NCBI GenBank assembly: GCA_963800215.1
Contig: CAWCZY010000007.1
Span: 1 to 64,000 of the forward strand
Direction: 5' to 3'
DNA: 64,000 bases
Origin: JAJPKK01 sp963800215
Lineage (GTDB): Bacteria > Pseudomonadota > Alphaproteobacteria > Rhizobiales > Xanthobacteraceae
In this document: positions 44,336 to 53,717 of the stretch, piece after piece
How positions within the stretch are numbered: position 1 is the stretch's first letter
Layout of the letters: every line of letters starts with the position of its first letter
Position numbers and translations under genes: made by a program
Notes under the pieces: model-generated
Databases searched by the model: none
What the model saw: only the letters and a program-made list of their open reading frames with translations
What the model was told of the DNA's origin: nothing

Positions 44336-45107
44336 CTACCGCCGCGCCGCCAGGAACTCCAGCACCGCCGCCTTGAACACCCGGTCCCCGACCGCCAGCA
44401 TGTGATCGCGGCCGGGAATATCGAGCACCCGCGCGCCGGGGATCAGGGCGGCGAGCGCGTGGGCGGAGCCGGCCACCGGGTCACGGGTGCCGACCGCGAC
44501 CAGCACCGGCACCGCGATCCGCGCGACCTCGTCGCGGCGCGAGGGTCTGGCGGCTGCCGCGAATGCAGGCGGCCAGCGCCGCGAGGTCGGACCGGGTCTG
44601 TTCGGCAAATTGGCGAAAAACCCGCCCGGTGGGATCGGTCACTTCGTCGAGCGAACCGGCTTCGAGCGCGTAGGCGATCGATTCCGGCAAGCCGACCCCC
44701 TCGACCAGGTGAATCCCGAGCCCGCCGAGAATGACCGAGCGGACCCGCTGCGGATGCAGCACCGCACAGAATGCGGCGATGCGGGCACCCATCGAATAGC
44801 CCATGAGGTCGGCGGCGGCGATGCCGAGGTGGTCGAGCAGCGCTACCACGTCGCCCGCCATCCGTTCGCTGTGATAGGCGGCGGGATCGTAGAGCTTGGC
44901 GGAGGCACCGTGTCCGCGGTTGTCGGGCGCGATCACCCGGCGGCCGGCGCGGGTGAGCGTCGAAACCCAGCCGGGATGTACCCAGTTGGTCTCCTTGTTG
45001 GAGGCAAAGCCGTGGATGAGCACGATCGGATCGCCGGCGCCCTCGTCCAGAAAGGCGATCTCGACCGGGCCGGAATGGAATTTTTGCGAGGTCGGGACCG
45101 CAACCAT
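44336..45107 (-). pseudogene. Alpha/beta-hydrolase, one frameshift as given
   Basis: About 256 residues. It starts at ATG 45107 (MVAVPTSQKFHSGPVEIAFL). The oxyanion segment IVLIHGFASNK, nucleophile elbow LMGYSMGARIAAF (Ser), acid in VLVAVGTRDPVAGS and the histidine GRDHMLAVGD complete the triad. An indel near 44560 separates QTRSDLAALAACI from the acid/histidine part. Substrate unknown. It is upstream of cysE on the same strand but separated by about 70 bp. Confidence 0.87.
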
Positions 45108-45282
45108 GGCGGGGGTCTCTTCAAGGCCGGTGCAAACCTCCCGGTCCGGGGAAATAGCCCTCTGGCTTGCACACACTCCAGCCACGGTTTCAAGACACAA
45201 GACCAAGGTGTAGGCTGCATATGCCGGGTTTGATTGACGATGAACGGCTATTTCGGCGGCTGGCATGCAGAGGGAGATTTGA

Positions 45283-46389
45283 ATGCGCCTCGGAGCGAAG
45301 GTTTTTTCGGCACCGTTTTTAGCGGTGGGAGTGATCGCGGCCGGAGCGGCGCTGGCGCCCCCCGATGATGCGTCCGCCGCCGTGGTGGTAGCACCGCCAC
45401 GGCCCGCGGCGGTCCAGCATGCCGCCCCTCGCCCGGCGCCGGTGGCGCGTCCGGCCATTCAGCGCCCCAACGTCAACGTCCAGCGCACGATCGTGCAGCA
45501 CAATGTCGTGGAGCCCAACGCGGTCCGGCGGCCCCCGGTCAACGTCGTTCGCCCGAACCCGAATATCAATCCCAATGTCGGGTTGAACCCGAACCGGGGC
45601 AATGTACAGCAGCTCAATAACCAGCAATTGAACATCCAGCAGAGGTTGATGCCGCCGGGACCCGGCGGGATGCCGCACAATGTCGTGGGTGGCCCGGTCA
45701 ACGGCCTGCGGATGGGGCCTGGCCGGCCGAACATCCCCGCGAACGCACGCCTCGCGCCGGGGCCGGGCGGGTTCCCGCAGGTCCGGCCGAATTTCCCGGT
45801 CATCGCGGTCAACAACCGATTCTTCCCGATCGTCCGCGGCCAGCGCTTCGTATGGTGGGGCGGCTACCGGCGCGCCTTCGTTCCCCTCGGCATTCTCGGC
45901 GTGGCGCTGATCGGCGGTTCCTACTGGTATCCCGACGGCTACGTCTCGGTCGCCCAGCCCTACTGCAGCGGACTTACACCCGACGGCTGCCAGTTGACTT
46001 GGCGCATGGTCGATTTCGAGGATGGCGGCGGCGCGCCGCAATGCGTGCAATATTGCCCGCAGGTCGGGCCGCCCCCGGCACAGGTCGCCGAGTTGCCGCC
46101 GCCCCCGCCTCCGGCGCCGGCCAACGGCTCCTGCGAGATGACGATCTACGCGGATCCCAATTTCGCCGGCACCGCGGCGCCGACATCGGAAAACCAGCCC
46201 GATCTCGGTCAGGCCGGCTGGCTCAATGAAATCTCGTCGGTCCAGGTGCAGTCCGGCACCTGGGAGTTCTATGCCGACGAGAATTTCGGCGGCGTCTCGA
46301 TGCGCCTGGATCCCGGCACCTACCCGAACCTGCCGCCGGAGTGGTCCAAGCGGATCGGGTCCTTCCAGTGCGTTCAACCGACCGCGTGA
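45283..46389 (+). CDS. Secreted Pro/Asn-rich protein with C-terminal beta/gamma-crystallin domain
   Basis: A 368-residue exported protein. After a signal peptide (FSAPFLAVGVIAAGAALAPP) comes a low-complexity Pro/Asn/Val/Gln segment to about residue 170, a hydrophobic stretch (VPLGILGVALIGGSYWYPDG), a Cys-containing region, and a C-terminal ~85-residue beta/gamma-crystallin-like unit (CEMTIYADPNFAGTAAPT, WEFYADENFGGVSMRLDPG). Crystallin-type domains often bind calcium. Envelope or matrix role inferred. ATG 45283 follows a GGGAGATTTGA ribosome site. Confidence 0.8.
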   Translation: MRLGAKVFSAPFLAVGVIAAGAALAPPDDASAAVVVAPPRPAAVQHAAPRPAPVARPAIQRPNVNVQRTIVQHNVVEPNAVRRPPVNVVRPNPNINPNVGLNPNRGNVQQLNNQQLNIQQRLMPPGPGGMPHNVVGGPVNGLRMGPGRPNIPANARLAPGPGGFPQVRPNFPVIAVNNRFFPIVRGQRFVWWGGYRRAFVPLGILGVALIGGSYWYPDGYVSVAQPYCSGLTPDGCQLTWRMVDFEDGGGAPQCVQYCPQVGPPPAQVAELPPPPPPAPANGSCEMTIYADPNFAGTAAPTSENQPDLGQAGWLNEISSVQVQSGTWEFYADENFGGVSMRLDPGTYPNLPPEWSKRIGSFQCVQPTA

Positions 46390-46440
46390 GGACACCTGAG
46401 GGCGCGACCCGGCTCGCCCGCGGGCCGGGTGCTGCTCTGC

Positions 46441-47559
46441 TCAATGGGATGGGCTGACAGCGAGAACCACCGCCCGGGCGCGCCGCGCCTTGCGCCAGCG
46501 CAAATAGCGCTCGGTGGTGCGTTCGGTGATCCGCTTCACCGCCGCGGCGAAGCCGAACACGGCCCATACAGCCGCAAACACCCAGCTGAAGAGATCGAAC
46601 GCCAATGCGGTGAGCGCGAAGGCGCCGCGGCCCGCGAGCTTGAGGATGGCGCGGGTCTTGCCGCCCTTGGTCTCGGCGAGGCGCGCCAGCCGCGCGACAT
46701 CCTGCGGCCCTTCCGCGACTTTGAGGCCCTCGAGCGCCGCCCTTGTGCCGGCCGCGCCCTGCACCCGCCCGACGTCGCGGACCGCGGTCATGACGCCGTC
46801 GGCACGATCGAGCTTGACGGCGTCGCGCGCGGCGCGAAGCGCGAGCTCCGGCGCGGTGAAAGAGGCCTTGGTCAGGGCCGCCCCGAGCGCCGTGGCATCG
46901 ACGGCGTCGCGGACCGAGCGCGTCATCCATTCGGCCATCGGCGCGGCGAGCCGCCCGGTCTTGCGGGCCGCCTTCACGAGGGAGAGGCCGAGACGTGCCG
47001 GCGTGCCGCCGCCCAGCGTCGCATAGGTCGCGGCGGTCACTGCGATTCCGGCGCCGGCGAGGCCGAGGATCAATTGGTCCGCCGGCTCGCCGCGGACGAT
47101 ATGCACGCCCTCGCGCACGGCGTCGCGGATGTCGCCGAACACGAAGAGATCGCCGAAAGCCGTCCCGGCGAGACCGGCGAGATCATCCGGCGCACCGGTG
47201 ACGAGGCCATGGGCGAAGCTCTTGGCGTCATGGGCCGCCTGGGCGGCCGGCGCGCCGGCGGCTTCGGCCCGGGCCGCAAGCGCGGGGTCGACCGCAATGC
47301 CGCGGTCGCGCGCCAAGGCGAGGAAGCTCGAAGCGAGGTCCGCATCGTCCGCCGCGAGCGCGTTCTCGATCTCGGCGCGGGCGACCTCCGGCGACAAGAA
47401 TTTTGCGACGGCGTAATCGGCAAGCTGGGCCGGATCGTCCTGGGCATAGAGCAGCTTCGCCGAATCGACGCCGTGGGGCACCGTCACGCACGCCGCCGCG
47501 CCCAGGACCAGCGCCGCGGGAAGCACGACGGGAGCGACGATATGGGCCACCAAACGCAT
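46441..47559 (-). CDS. Probable inner-membrane or lipoprotein-like protein, unknown function
   Basis: A 372-residue Ala-rich protein beginning at ATG 47559. The N-terminal hydrophobic segment PVVLPAALVLGAAACVTVPH resembles a lipoprotein signal (AAAC). A second hydrophobic region is AGAGIAVTAATYATLGGG, and a C-terminal membrane helix pair FALTALAFDLFSWVFAAVWA and VFGFAAAV precedes a basic tail. No family is recognised. It is convergent with the crystallin-domain gene. Confidence 0.78.
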   Translation of the reverse strand: MRLVAHIVAPVVLPAALVLGAAACVTVPHGVDSAKLLYAQDDPAQLADYAVAKFLSPEVARAEIENALAADDADLASSFLALARDRGIAVDPALAARAEAAGAPAAQAAHDAKSFAHGLVTGAPDDLAGLAGTAFGDLFVFGDIRDAVREGVHIVRGEPADQLILGLAGAGIAVTAATYATLGGGTPARLGLSLVKAARKTGRLAAPMAEWMTRSVRDAVDATALGAALTKASFTAPELALRAARDAVKLDRADGVMTAVRDVGRVQGAAGTRAALEGLKVAEGPQDVARLARLAETKGGKTRAILKLAGRGAFALTALAFDLFSWVFAAVWAVFGFAAAVKRITERTTERYLRWRKARRARAVVLAVSPSH

Positions 47560-47907
47560 CGAAATCTCGTTCTCTTGCGGGCCGTCCCGGCGGAACCCTT
47601 CGAGCCGAAGCCGAACCGAGGTTCAATCGAGGTGATATCGCGTTTGCGCGGCACGTTGGTTAGAAATGTGGGCATTCGATTAACCAGCCGCCAGGGTGCG
47701 GTACACCGATACAGGCTTTGGGGCTGTCCCTACGTTAAGCAGGATGGAATGGCCTGACCAACGGTCACTCCTCTCGCGGACCGTGTCCGCGCCCGGCGAA
47801 AGGAGACATCCGAGCGCTGCAGAGAGCGGCGGGTCTTGAAGTGCCGGCTCTTCGACCGCCTCGTCAGGGCGAAGCCGGCGTCTCGATCGATCCGGCCCGC
47901 TTTAGGC
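47560..47907. other. Gene-free region
   Basis: 348 bases between the 46441-47559 gene start and the end of the 47908-48738 gene. It should carry the promoter of the former. Nothing else is seen. Confidence 0.35.
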
Positions 47908-48738
47908 TCAAAAGTCCGGCTTATCCGCTTTTGGAATTTCGGAGACCGATCCGTCAAACGCGATGTTGTTTTCGGCACAGATGGCCTCTTGCATCGCTCC
48001 AATGCGCGTGCGGCGATAGGTCTGCCGCGCGGACCACGGCATGTTGAACGCACCCGGGTCCTCGACGCGGATCGAAACTTGCAATGTCTTCGCGCCCTCA
48101 GTCACCTGGAAGCGCTCGACGACGTGAAGCTGCGTCGTATGCGGCGTGCGGTAATTGTCGATGTAGGTGTCTTGCGAAAGACCGATCGTGTCGACGACCA
48201 GCGTATCGCCGCCTTCGTAGTGCCCGACCGATTCGCCGTAGGGGCTTATCTTCGGATGCGCCGAATGCGGAACGTCGAGGAAGACGCGCCGCACCTCCGG
48301 CCCGCCTTCGTTGATCAGGAGAACCTCATTCTTCGCCTGCACGAAATAAAGCGGGTTGACGCGGCCCATGACGAGGAATCCGGGGACCCCTCCGGGGCGG
48401 CAGCTTGCGCGGGCCTCATAGGCGCGCTTGCCCGCCGCCGCGAGCTCGTTCTGCTCCCGCATCTTTTCGATGGCCCACGGCTTGAGGATCGGATTGGTGA
48501 GATCGGCAATCCGAAACGTCACCTGTCTGCCCTCGTCGTTGTTGGGCACGTAGGGGTGATCCTTCTCATAGGTCACCGGCCCCGGACCCGATGCAGGCGG
48601 CTGGAAGTCGTCGGCGACCTTCGACCAGCCGGCAGTCGAGGATTCGAGCTGCGGAATGCCGGTTTCGTTGTCGGCCGCGTAGGCGAGCGCAAGCGCCAAA
48701 GACGACGCGACGAGAACGGCGGCAATGCGTCGAATCAT
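47908..48738 (-). CDS. Secreted protein, unknown function
   Basis: A 276-residue exported protein from ATG 48738, behind GGAGGAACT, with signal peptide IRRIAAVLVASSLALALAYA. Recognisable blocks are NNDEGRQVTFRIADLTNPIL, ASCRPGGVPGFLVMGRVNPL, GDTLVVDTIGLSQDTYIDNY and HVVERFQVTEGAKTLQVSI. They match a broad family of uncharacterised proteobacterial exported proteins whose order I recall but cannot name. Substrate and partner unknown. Confidence 0.8.
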   Translation of the reverse strand: MIRRIAAVLVASSLALALAYAADNETGIPQLESSTAGWSKVADDFQPPASGPGPVTYEKDHPYVPNNDEGRQVTFRIADLTNPILKPWAIEKMREQNELAAAGKRAYEARASCRPGGVPGFLVMGRVNPLYFVQAKNEVLLINEGGPEVRRVFLDVPHSAHPKISPYGESVGHYEGGDTLVVDTIGLSQDTYIDNYRTPHTTQLHVVERFQVTEGAKTLQVSIRVEDPGAFNMPWSARQTYRRTRIGAMQEAICAENNIAFDGSVSEIPKADKPDF

Positions 48739-49017
48739 AGTTCCTCCAACTTCACGAGTGCGTCTTCCCAAGCGCGCGATAGTCCAACGCCTGATACAAT
48801 CGGACAAGTGCCTTAGTTTGATACGGGCATCTGGCGTCGTGTGTCAGCTGGCCTTTTCGTGATTGGAGTTGCGGTCGTGCCCAGGCGAAGGTTTTCTCAG
48901 TTCCTGATGGTATCGCTTGGCTACGATAGGAGCGAGCGGGGCCGACTGGAAATGGGCCCATTGCCGACCTTGGCCGGGCCGCCGAAGCTTGCTCAGGCGT
49001 CACTCAAGAACATGACG

Positions 49018-49578
49018 CTATTGCGGGGCCGTGAGCCAGACCGCGGCGAGCAGCAGCACGATTCCGCATACGAAGCCGCCGAGAAATGCGAGCCCCAGGC
49101 GGCCGCGCTGGGGCACCTTGTAACGAACCGGCGACAGCTCCTCGCCGGCCAGCATGCGCTCGCGGTCGATCATGCGGCGCGCGACATATTTGGTGACGGC
49201 GTCGGCGATCTCCCGGCTCGCGGTCGATTCCGCCAGCACCAGGCGTCCGAACCGCGCGTCCTGGACGAACCGGTACATCCGCTTGTCGCGGCCCATCTCC
49301 ACATGGGCGATTGCATCGATCCACAGCCGTGGAGTATCGCCGCGCGAAATGCCACGATCGAACAGTTCGACATCGGACGGGATCTCGGTGAATACGGGAT
49401 CGAGTTCGTCATGGAGAAGCTCGAGCCGGGCGATCTCGGCATCGCGCAGATCGACCACGACGCCGGTGCGCTCCGCCGCCTCGATGCGCGCCTCGCGCAA
49501 CGCCTCGCGCAGCAGACGCGGCTCCTCGCGCCGCGGTCCGTCCCTGTCGTTCCCTTGTCCCCGCATGGCAGCACGCAT
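49018..49578 (-). CDS. Tail-anchored membrane protein, unknown function
   Basis: A 186-residue protein with a long charged cytoplasmic region (LREALREARIEAAERTGVVV, RMIDRERMLAGEELSPVRYK) and one C-terminal membrane helix (LGLAFLGGFVCGIVLLLAAVWL), leaving only a few residues outside. No family name is known to me. Confidence 0.75.
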   Translation of the reverse strand: MRAAMRGQGNDRDGPRREEPRLLREALREARIEAAERTGVVVDLRDAEIARLELLHDELDPVFTEIPSDVELFDRGISRGDTPRLWIDAIAHVEMGRDKRMYRFVQDARFGRLVLAESTASREIADAVTKYVARRMIDRERMLAGEELSPVRYKVPQRGRLGLAFLGGFVCGIVLLLAAVWLTAPQ

Positions 49579-49720
49579 CCCGATCTACCGAAGTCAAACC
49601 GGCGCGGCGCGCCCGAGCCGGTTTTGCCCTCGTTACAAACCGACCGTCAAAAATCGGTCATCGGATATTAACCATTGGAACGCCCGTCTGACCACCTGTG
49701 CTGTGGAACAGGTTCCGGGT

Positions 49721-50503
49721 TCACCCGCCGGCGCCGATGCCGCAGGCCCGCAGCCAGCCGAGCCCGTCCTCGGTGCGTCCCCGCGGCTTGTATTCGCAGC
49801 CGATCCAGCCGGCATAACCGCTGCGGTCGATCACCTGAAACAGGGCGGGATAGTTCACTTCGCCCTCGTCGGGCTCGGCCCGCGACGGTACCGCCGCGAC
49901 CTGGACGTGCCCGATGGCCGCGAAATTCCGCTCGAAGCGCGTGATCAGGTCGCCGGCCTCGATCTGCACGTGATAGAAATCGAACTGCATGCGCACATTC
50001 GCCCGACCCACCTTTTCGATGATGGCGGCCGCCTGCTCCGGGCGATGGAGCAGATAGTCCGGCCGGTCGCGGCGGTTGAGCGGCTCGATCAAGAGGCCGA
50101 TCCCGCGCTCCCCAGCGAGGTCGGCGGCGCGCGTGAGATTGGCGATGAGGACGTATTCGCCCTCCCGCCGCTGGTCCGGCGGCACCGTGCCGGACATGCA
50201 GTGAACGGTTCTGCCGCCGATCGCCACGGCATAGTCGAGCGCCTGGCGAAACAGGGCGGCGAACTCCTGCTCGCGCCCGGGCACCGCGGCGAGGCCGGTT
50301 CCGGCGCCGGGCGCGGGCGGCGTGTTGATGCCGAGAAGGGTCAGGCCATGCCGCTCGATCTCGCGGCGGATGTCGGCCGGTTGGTGGTCGTAAGGCGCCT
50401 GCAGCTCGACCGCCTTGAAACCCGCGGCCGCCGCGGCGGCAAACCGCTGGAGCAACGGCCGGTCGGTAAAGAGATAGGCGAGATTGGCAGCAAAGCGGGG
50501 CAT
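49721..50503 (-). CDS. hyi: Hydroxypyruvate isomerase-like TIM-barrel enzyme
   Basis: A 260-residue xylose-isomerase-like barrel. It begins PRFAANLAYLFTDRPLLQRF, the usual Hyi/OtnI start. The metal-site residues appear in LLIEPLNRRDRPDYLL (Glu) and VRMQFDFYHVQIEAGD (Asp/His), and the closing Glu in GWIGCEYKPRGRTEDGL. It interconverts hydroxypyruvate and tartronate semialdehyde or a related sugar acid. The ATG at 50503 follows GAGAGAGGG. An isolated gene; no glyoxylate carboligase nearby. Confidence 0.88.
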   Translation of the reverse strand: MPRFAANLAYLFTDRPLLQRFAAAAAAGFKAVELQAPYDHQPADIRREIERHGLTLLGINTPPAPGAGTGLAAVPGREQEFAALFRQALDYAVAIGGRTVHCMSGTVPPDQRREGEYVLIANLTRAADLAGERGIGLLIEPLNRRDRPDYLLHRPEQAAAIIEKVGRANVRMQFDFYHVQIEAGDLITRFERNFAAIGHVQVAAVPSRAEPDEGEVNYPALFQVIDRSGYAGWIGCEYKPRGRTEDGLGWLRACGIGAGG

Positions 50504-50793
50504 TCCCTCTCTCTTAGAGGATTCGGTCGGCAAACGGGAATCCGCGACGTGACGGGATATCGCCCACAGCGCCGAATGCCGGATTCCCGGCGCATTTGGG
50601 ATCGCCGCAAAAGATAGTTGCGCCTTACCAATGGCTTAGTCAGTCAATATTGCCCACTATACCGTCCCACTATGCCAGTGGGACAGTTTGTGGTTGACGA
50701 TTTCCGATTCCGTTGCTTCGCTTCGCGGAGCCCTGCGGCGCCTCAACGAGAACAACAAGCCGTTCCGCCGGGCCCGGGAAACGAGCCGGGACC

Positions 50794-52194
50794 ATGACTG
50801 CGCAAGAGCTGCTTCAGCAGATTTCCGATTTCTGCCGGCATGCCGGATTGGCCGAATCGACCTTCGGGCGCCGCGCCGTGAACGACGGCAAGCTCGCCAA
50901 CCGCCTGCGCAATGGCGGCCGCATCACCACCGAGACCGTCGATCGCATCGTGGCTTTCATGACCGCCAATCGGGACGCCGAGACCGCGGCGCGCCCTATC
51001 CTGGCGTTTCGCGGCCCGCGGCCGGCCATCGGCGACCCGCGCGGGGTGCCGCCGGCCGTGGTCGCCTCCCAGCCGCAGCGCAATTTCCGTTTCTTCGATA
51101 ACCGGCAGAAATACCTGCTGTTCGTGACGACCTGCAGCGAAAAGTGGGTCGTAGCCCACCGGGTTGGGCTGGAGCTCGCCAACATCCATCCCCGCCCACC
51201 CGCGGTGCGGCTGTTCGATGCCGGGGTCGGCGACGGCACCGTGCTGGCGCGGGTGATGCGCTCCATGCACGACCGTTTCCCGGCGATGCCGTTCTACGTG
51301 GTCGGCAAGGAAATCAGCCTCGAAGATGTCCGCCTGACCCTGCAGAAGGTGGCCGACCGCTTCGTCGAGCATCCCGCAACCGTGCTGGTGCTCACCAATC
51401 TCGCCTATGCCGATGCGCCCTGGCTGGCGGTGAAATCGGTCAGCGCCGCCTCGAGCCTGGTCTGGCACGAAGTGCCGCTCGCCGGCACCACCGCTCACAA
51501 GTTCGAATCCCAGATCACCGATCTCGAACCGTTCATGGCGGAGAACTGGAAGGCCGGGCTCAGCCCCAAGACCGGCAATCCCGTCTACGAGCGCCCGGTG
51601 GTGATGGTGATCTATCGCGACGACCACAAGTTCCTGCTCGACCAGATCCTGCCGCGGCCCGGCGGCACCATGGCGAGCTATGACCTCGTCATCGCGTCGC
51701 AGCCCTACCGCGCGCGGGCGTCGCTGGAGTTCAAATCGAAGCGCGTGATTGCGCCGCTGGCGCGCGCGCTCGGCCCCGGCGGCCGCCTGATCGCGATCCA
51801 TTCCCACGGCGCCGATCCCGGCCTTGAGATCGTCCAGCGGCTGTGGCCGGGCGACAACCCCTTCATCCACGACCGCCACCAGATCATGAAGGCGGTCAAG
51901 CACGAGCTCGGACCGGCTGGGCGCGAGCTCAATTTCAACGTCTATGCCGACAACCGCGCGCTGTTCCGCTACGACATGCACACCTTGCCGTCGGAAATCT
52001 CCGACTCGATCGGCACCTCGACGCTGTTCGCGGCGTGGAACGCGGCGATCTATGTGGCGCAGGTCGAGGACGACCGGCTCGCCACCGTGGTCGGCGACAG
52101 CCGCTATCTCGACGCCACCCGCGACGTGCTGCGCCAGCACGGCGGGCTGTGGTTCTACGACGAATCCTACGTGATCTCGCGACGAAGGGCCTAG
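50794..52194 (+). CDS. SAM-dependent methyltransferase-like protein with N-terminal helical domain
   Basis: A 466-residue protein. Residues 1-60 resemble a small HTH-like helical unit (LAESTFGRRAVNDGKLANRL). The main domain contains a class I methyltransferase motif I, VRLFDAGVGDGTVLARVMRS, and motif-like PGGRLIAIHSHGADPGLEIV. ATG 50794 begins MTAQELLQQISDFCRHAGL. The gene ends 8 bases before the methylenetetrahydrofolate reductase-like gene, suggesting a linked one-carbon or SAM-related function. The methyl acceptor is unknown. Confidence 0.78.
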   Translation: MTAQELLQQISDFCRHAGLAESTFGRRAVNDGKLANRLRNGGRITTETVDRIVAFMTANRDAETAARPILAFRGPRPAIGDPRGVPPAVVASQPQRNFRFFDNRQKYLLFVTTCSEKWVVAHRVGLELANIHPRPPAVRLFDAGVGDGTVLARVMRSMHDRFPAMPFYVVGKEISLEDVRLTLQKVADRFVEHPATVLVLTNLAYADAPWLAVKSVSAASSLVWHEVPLAGTTAHKFESQITDLEPFMAENWKAGLSPKTGNPVYERPVVMVIYRDDHKFLLDQILPRPGGTMASYDLVIASQPYRARASLEFKSKRVIAPLARALGPGGRLIAIHSHGADPGLEIVQRLWPGDNPFIHDRHQIMKAVKHELGPAGRELNFNVYADNRALFRYDMHTLPSEISDSIGTSTLFAAWNAAIYVAQVEDDRLATVVGDSRYLDATRDVLRQHGGLWFYDESYVISRRRA

Positions 52195-52202
52195 CAAAAC
52201 AC

Positions 52203-53117
52203 ATGACCGCCGCACCCGCACCCACGCTCGAAGCCACCCCGCAGCCGCGGCAGCAGATCGCCGCCTTCACGGCGCAGACATCGTTCGAGGTGACACGCCT
52301 CGCCCGCGGCGATCTCGAAGCCCTGCGCGGATTTCCATCGTGCCGGCGCGTCTATGTCAGTGCGGTCCCGGCGCGGCCGCCACAAGCCCAGATCGACGTC
52401 GCCTGCAAGCTTGCCGCGGCCGGCTTCGAGCCGGTCCCCCACCTCGCCGTGCGCAGCTTCGCCACCAACGCCGCGCTGGACTCCCATCTCGCCCGGCTGG
52501 CCGAAGGCGCCAAGGTGCGGCGCGTCCTCATCATCGGCGGCGACCTCGCGACCCCGGCCGGTCCGTTCCACGCCGCGATCGAGGTGATCGAGAGCGGCCT
52601 GCTGCAGGCCCGCGGCATCGTCGAGATCGGCATCGCCGGCTATCCCGACGGCCATCCTCGGCTCACCACCGACGACCTCGACCGCGCGCTGGCGGCCAAG
52701 CTCGAAGCGGCGGAGCAGACCGGGCTCCGAGTCCATCTCGTGACCCAGTGGGGCTTTTCGGCAGCGTCGATCGTCGCCTGGATCAGCCGGCTGCGCGATC
52801 AGGGCATCGATCATCCCGTGCGCATCGGCCTCGCCGGCCCGGTGACGCTCACAGGGCTCGCGCGCTACGCCCGCATCTGCGGCGTATCGGCCTCGGTGCA
52901 GGGCCTCGCCCGCGACGCCGGCCTCGCCAAGCAGCTGTTCGGGATGATCACCCCCGACCTGGTGCTGCGGCCGCTCGCCGAAGCCTCCGGGCTCGGCGAC
53001 GTCGCGCCGCACATCTTCTCGTTCGGCGGCCTCGCCGCGGCGGCGCGCTGGGCCGCGGCGGCCGCCGCCGGCCATATCAGCCTCCACACCGAGGGCTTCT
53101 CGGTCGAGCCGCCTTGA
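52203..53117 (+). CDS. Methylenetetrahydrofolate reductase-like protein
   Basis: A 304-residue TIM-barrel flavoprotein of the MTHFR superfamily. The order TSFEVTRLARGDLEAL, VPHLAVRSFATNAALDSHLA, VRRVLIIGGDLATPAGPFHA, EIGIAGYPDGHPRL and VTQWGFSAASIVAWISRLRD follows the canonical folate reductase segments (HLTC..., GGD, GYPEGH, TQ). It is shorter and more diverged than housekeeping MetF, so it may serve a catabolic methyl-transfer pathway with the upstream methyltransferase. ATG 52203. Confidence 0.85.
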   Translation: MTAAPAPTLEATPQPRQQIAAFTAQTSFEVTRLARGDLEALRGFPSCRRVYVSAVPARPPQAQIDVACKLAAAGFEPVPHLAVRSFATNAALDSHLARLAEGAKVRRVLIIGGDLATPAGPFHAAIEVIESGLLQARGIVEIGIAGYPDGHPRLTTDDLDRALAAKLEAAEQTGLRVHLVTQWGFSAASIVAWISRLRDQGIDHPVRIGLAGPVTLTGLARYARICGVSASVQGLARDAGLAKQLFGMITPDLVLRPLAEASGLGDVAPHIFSFGGLAAAARWAAAAAAGHISLHTEGFSVEPP

Positions 53118-53129
53118 CCGCAACACAAC

Positions 53130-53243
53130 TCCGTCATTCCGGGGCACCGCGCAGCGGTGAACCCGGAATCCAGACGGCGTCACCGCCTGCACCGCAGCCT
53201 GGATTCCGGGTTCGTCGCTACGCGACGCCCCGGAATGACAGAG
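53130..53243. repeat. Palindromic intergenic repeat (CCGGAATGAC family)
   Basis: Arms of about 43-46 bases: CCGTCATTCCGGGGCACCGC... on the left, ...GCGACGCCCCGGAATGACAG on the right, with inner GAACCCGGAATCCAG / CTGGATTCCGGGTTC also pairing. A related half-element is at 29955-29998. It lies between the MTHFR-like and YciI genes. Confidence 0.78.
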
Positions 53244-53356
53244 TAGAGGGCAAGACCGCTCATAAAATTCCTGCCACCCTGTCGAAATCCGCCCGCCAAA
53301 AACGTCATTGTGCAGGCCGGGCATGATGCCGGCCGAGAGGGTGTAAGGAGACCACC

Positions 53357-53704
53357 ATGCAATACCTGTTGCTGATCTATGGAAACGAAGCGGGCATGCA
53401 GTCGGCCACCAAGGCGGACGTGGAGCAGATGATGGCCGCCTATGGCGCCTATACCCAGGCGATCAAGGGTGCCGGCGTCCTGGTCGCCGCGGATCGCCTG
53501 AAGCCTTCCACATCGGCGAGCACGGTGCGGGTCGCCGACGGCAAGACCAAGGTGCTCGACGGCCCCTACGCCGAGACCAAGGAGCAGCTCGCCGGCTACT
53601 ACCTCATCGAGGTGCCCGATCTCGACGCCGCACTGTCGTGGGCGGCGCGCTGCCCCGGCGCGAATTACGGCGCCATCGAGGTCCGCCCGATCTGGGCGAT
53701 GTAG
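53357..53704 (+). CDS. YciI/DGPF-family protein partner of an ECF42 sigma factor
   Basis: A 115-residue ferredoxin-like alpha/beta protein with the family core LDGPYAETKEQLAGYYLIEV and a conserved C-terminus ALSWAARCPGANYGAIEVRP. ATG 53357 follows AAGGAGACCACC. Genes of this DGPF type are regularly encoded beside ECF42 sigma factors. Here the sigma gene begins 13 bases downstream. The biochemical role of the family is undefined. Confidence 0.9.
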   Translation: MQYLLLIYGNEAGMQSATKADVEQMMAAYGAYTQAIKGAGVLVAADRLKPSTSASTVRVADGKTKVLDGPYAETKEQLAGYYLIEVPDLDAALSWAARCPGANYGAIEVRPIWAM

Positions 53705-53717
53705 GCCGGCGTCCGCA

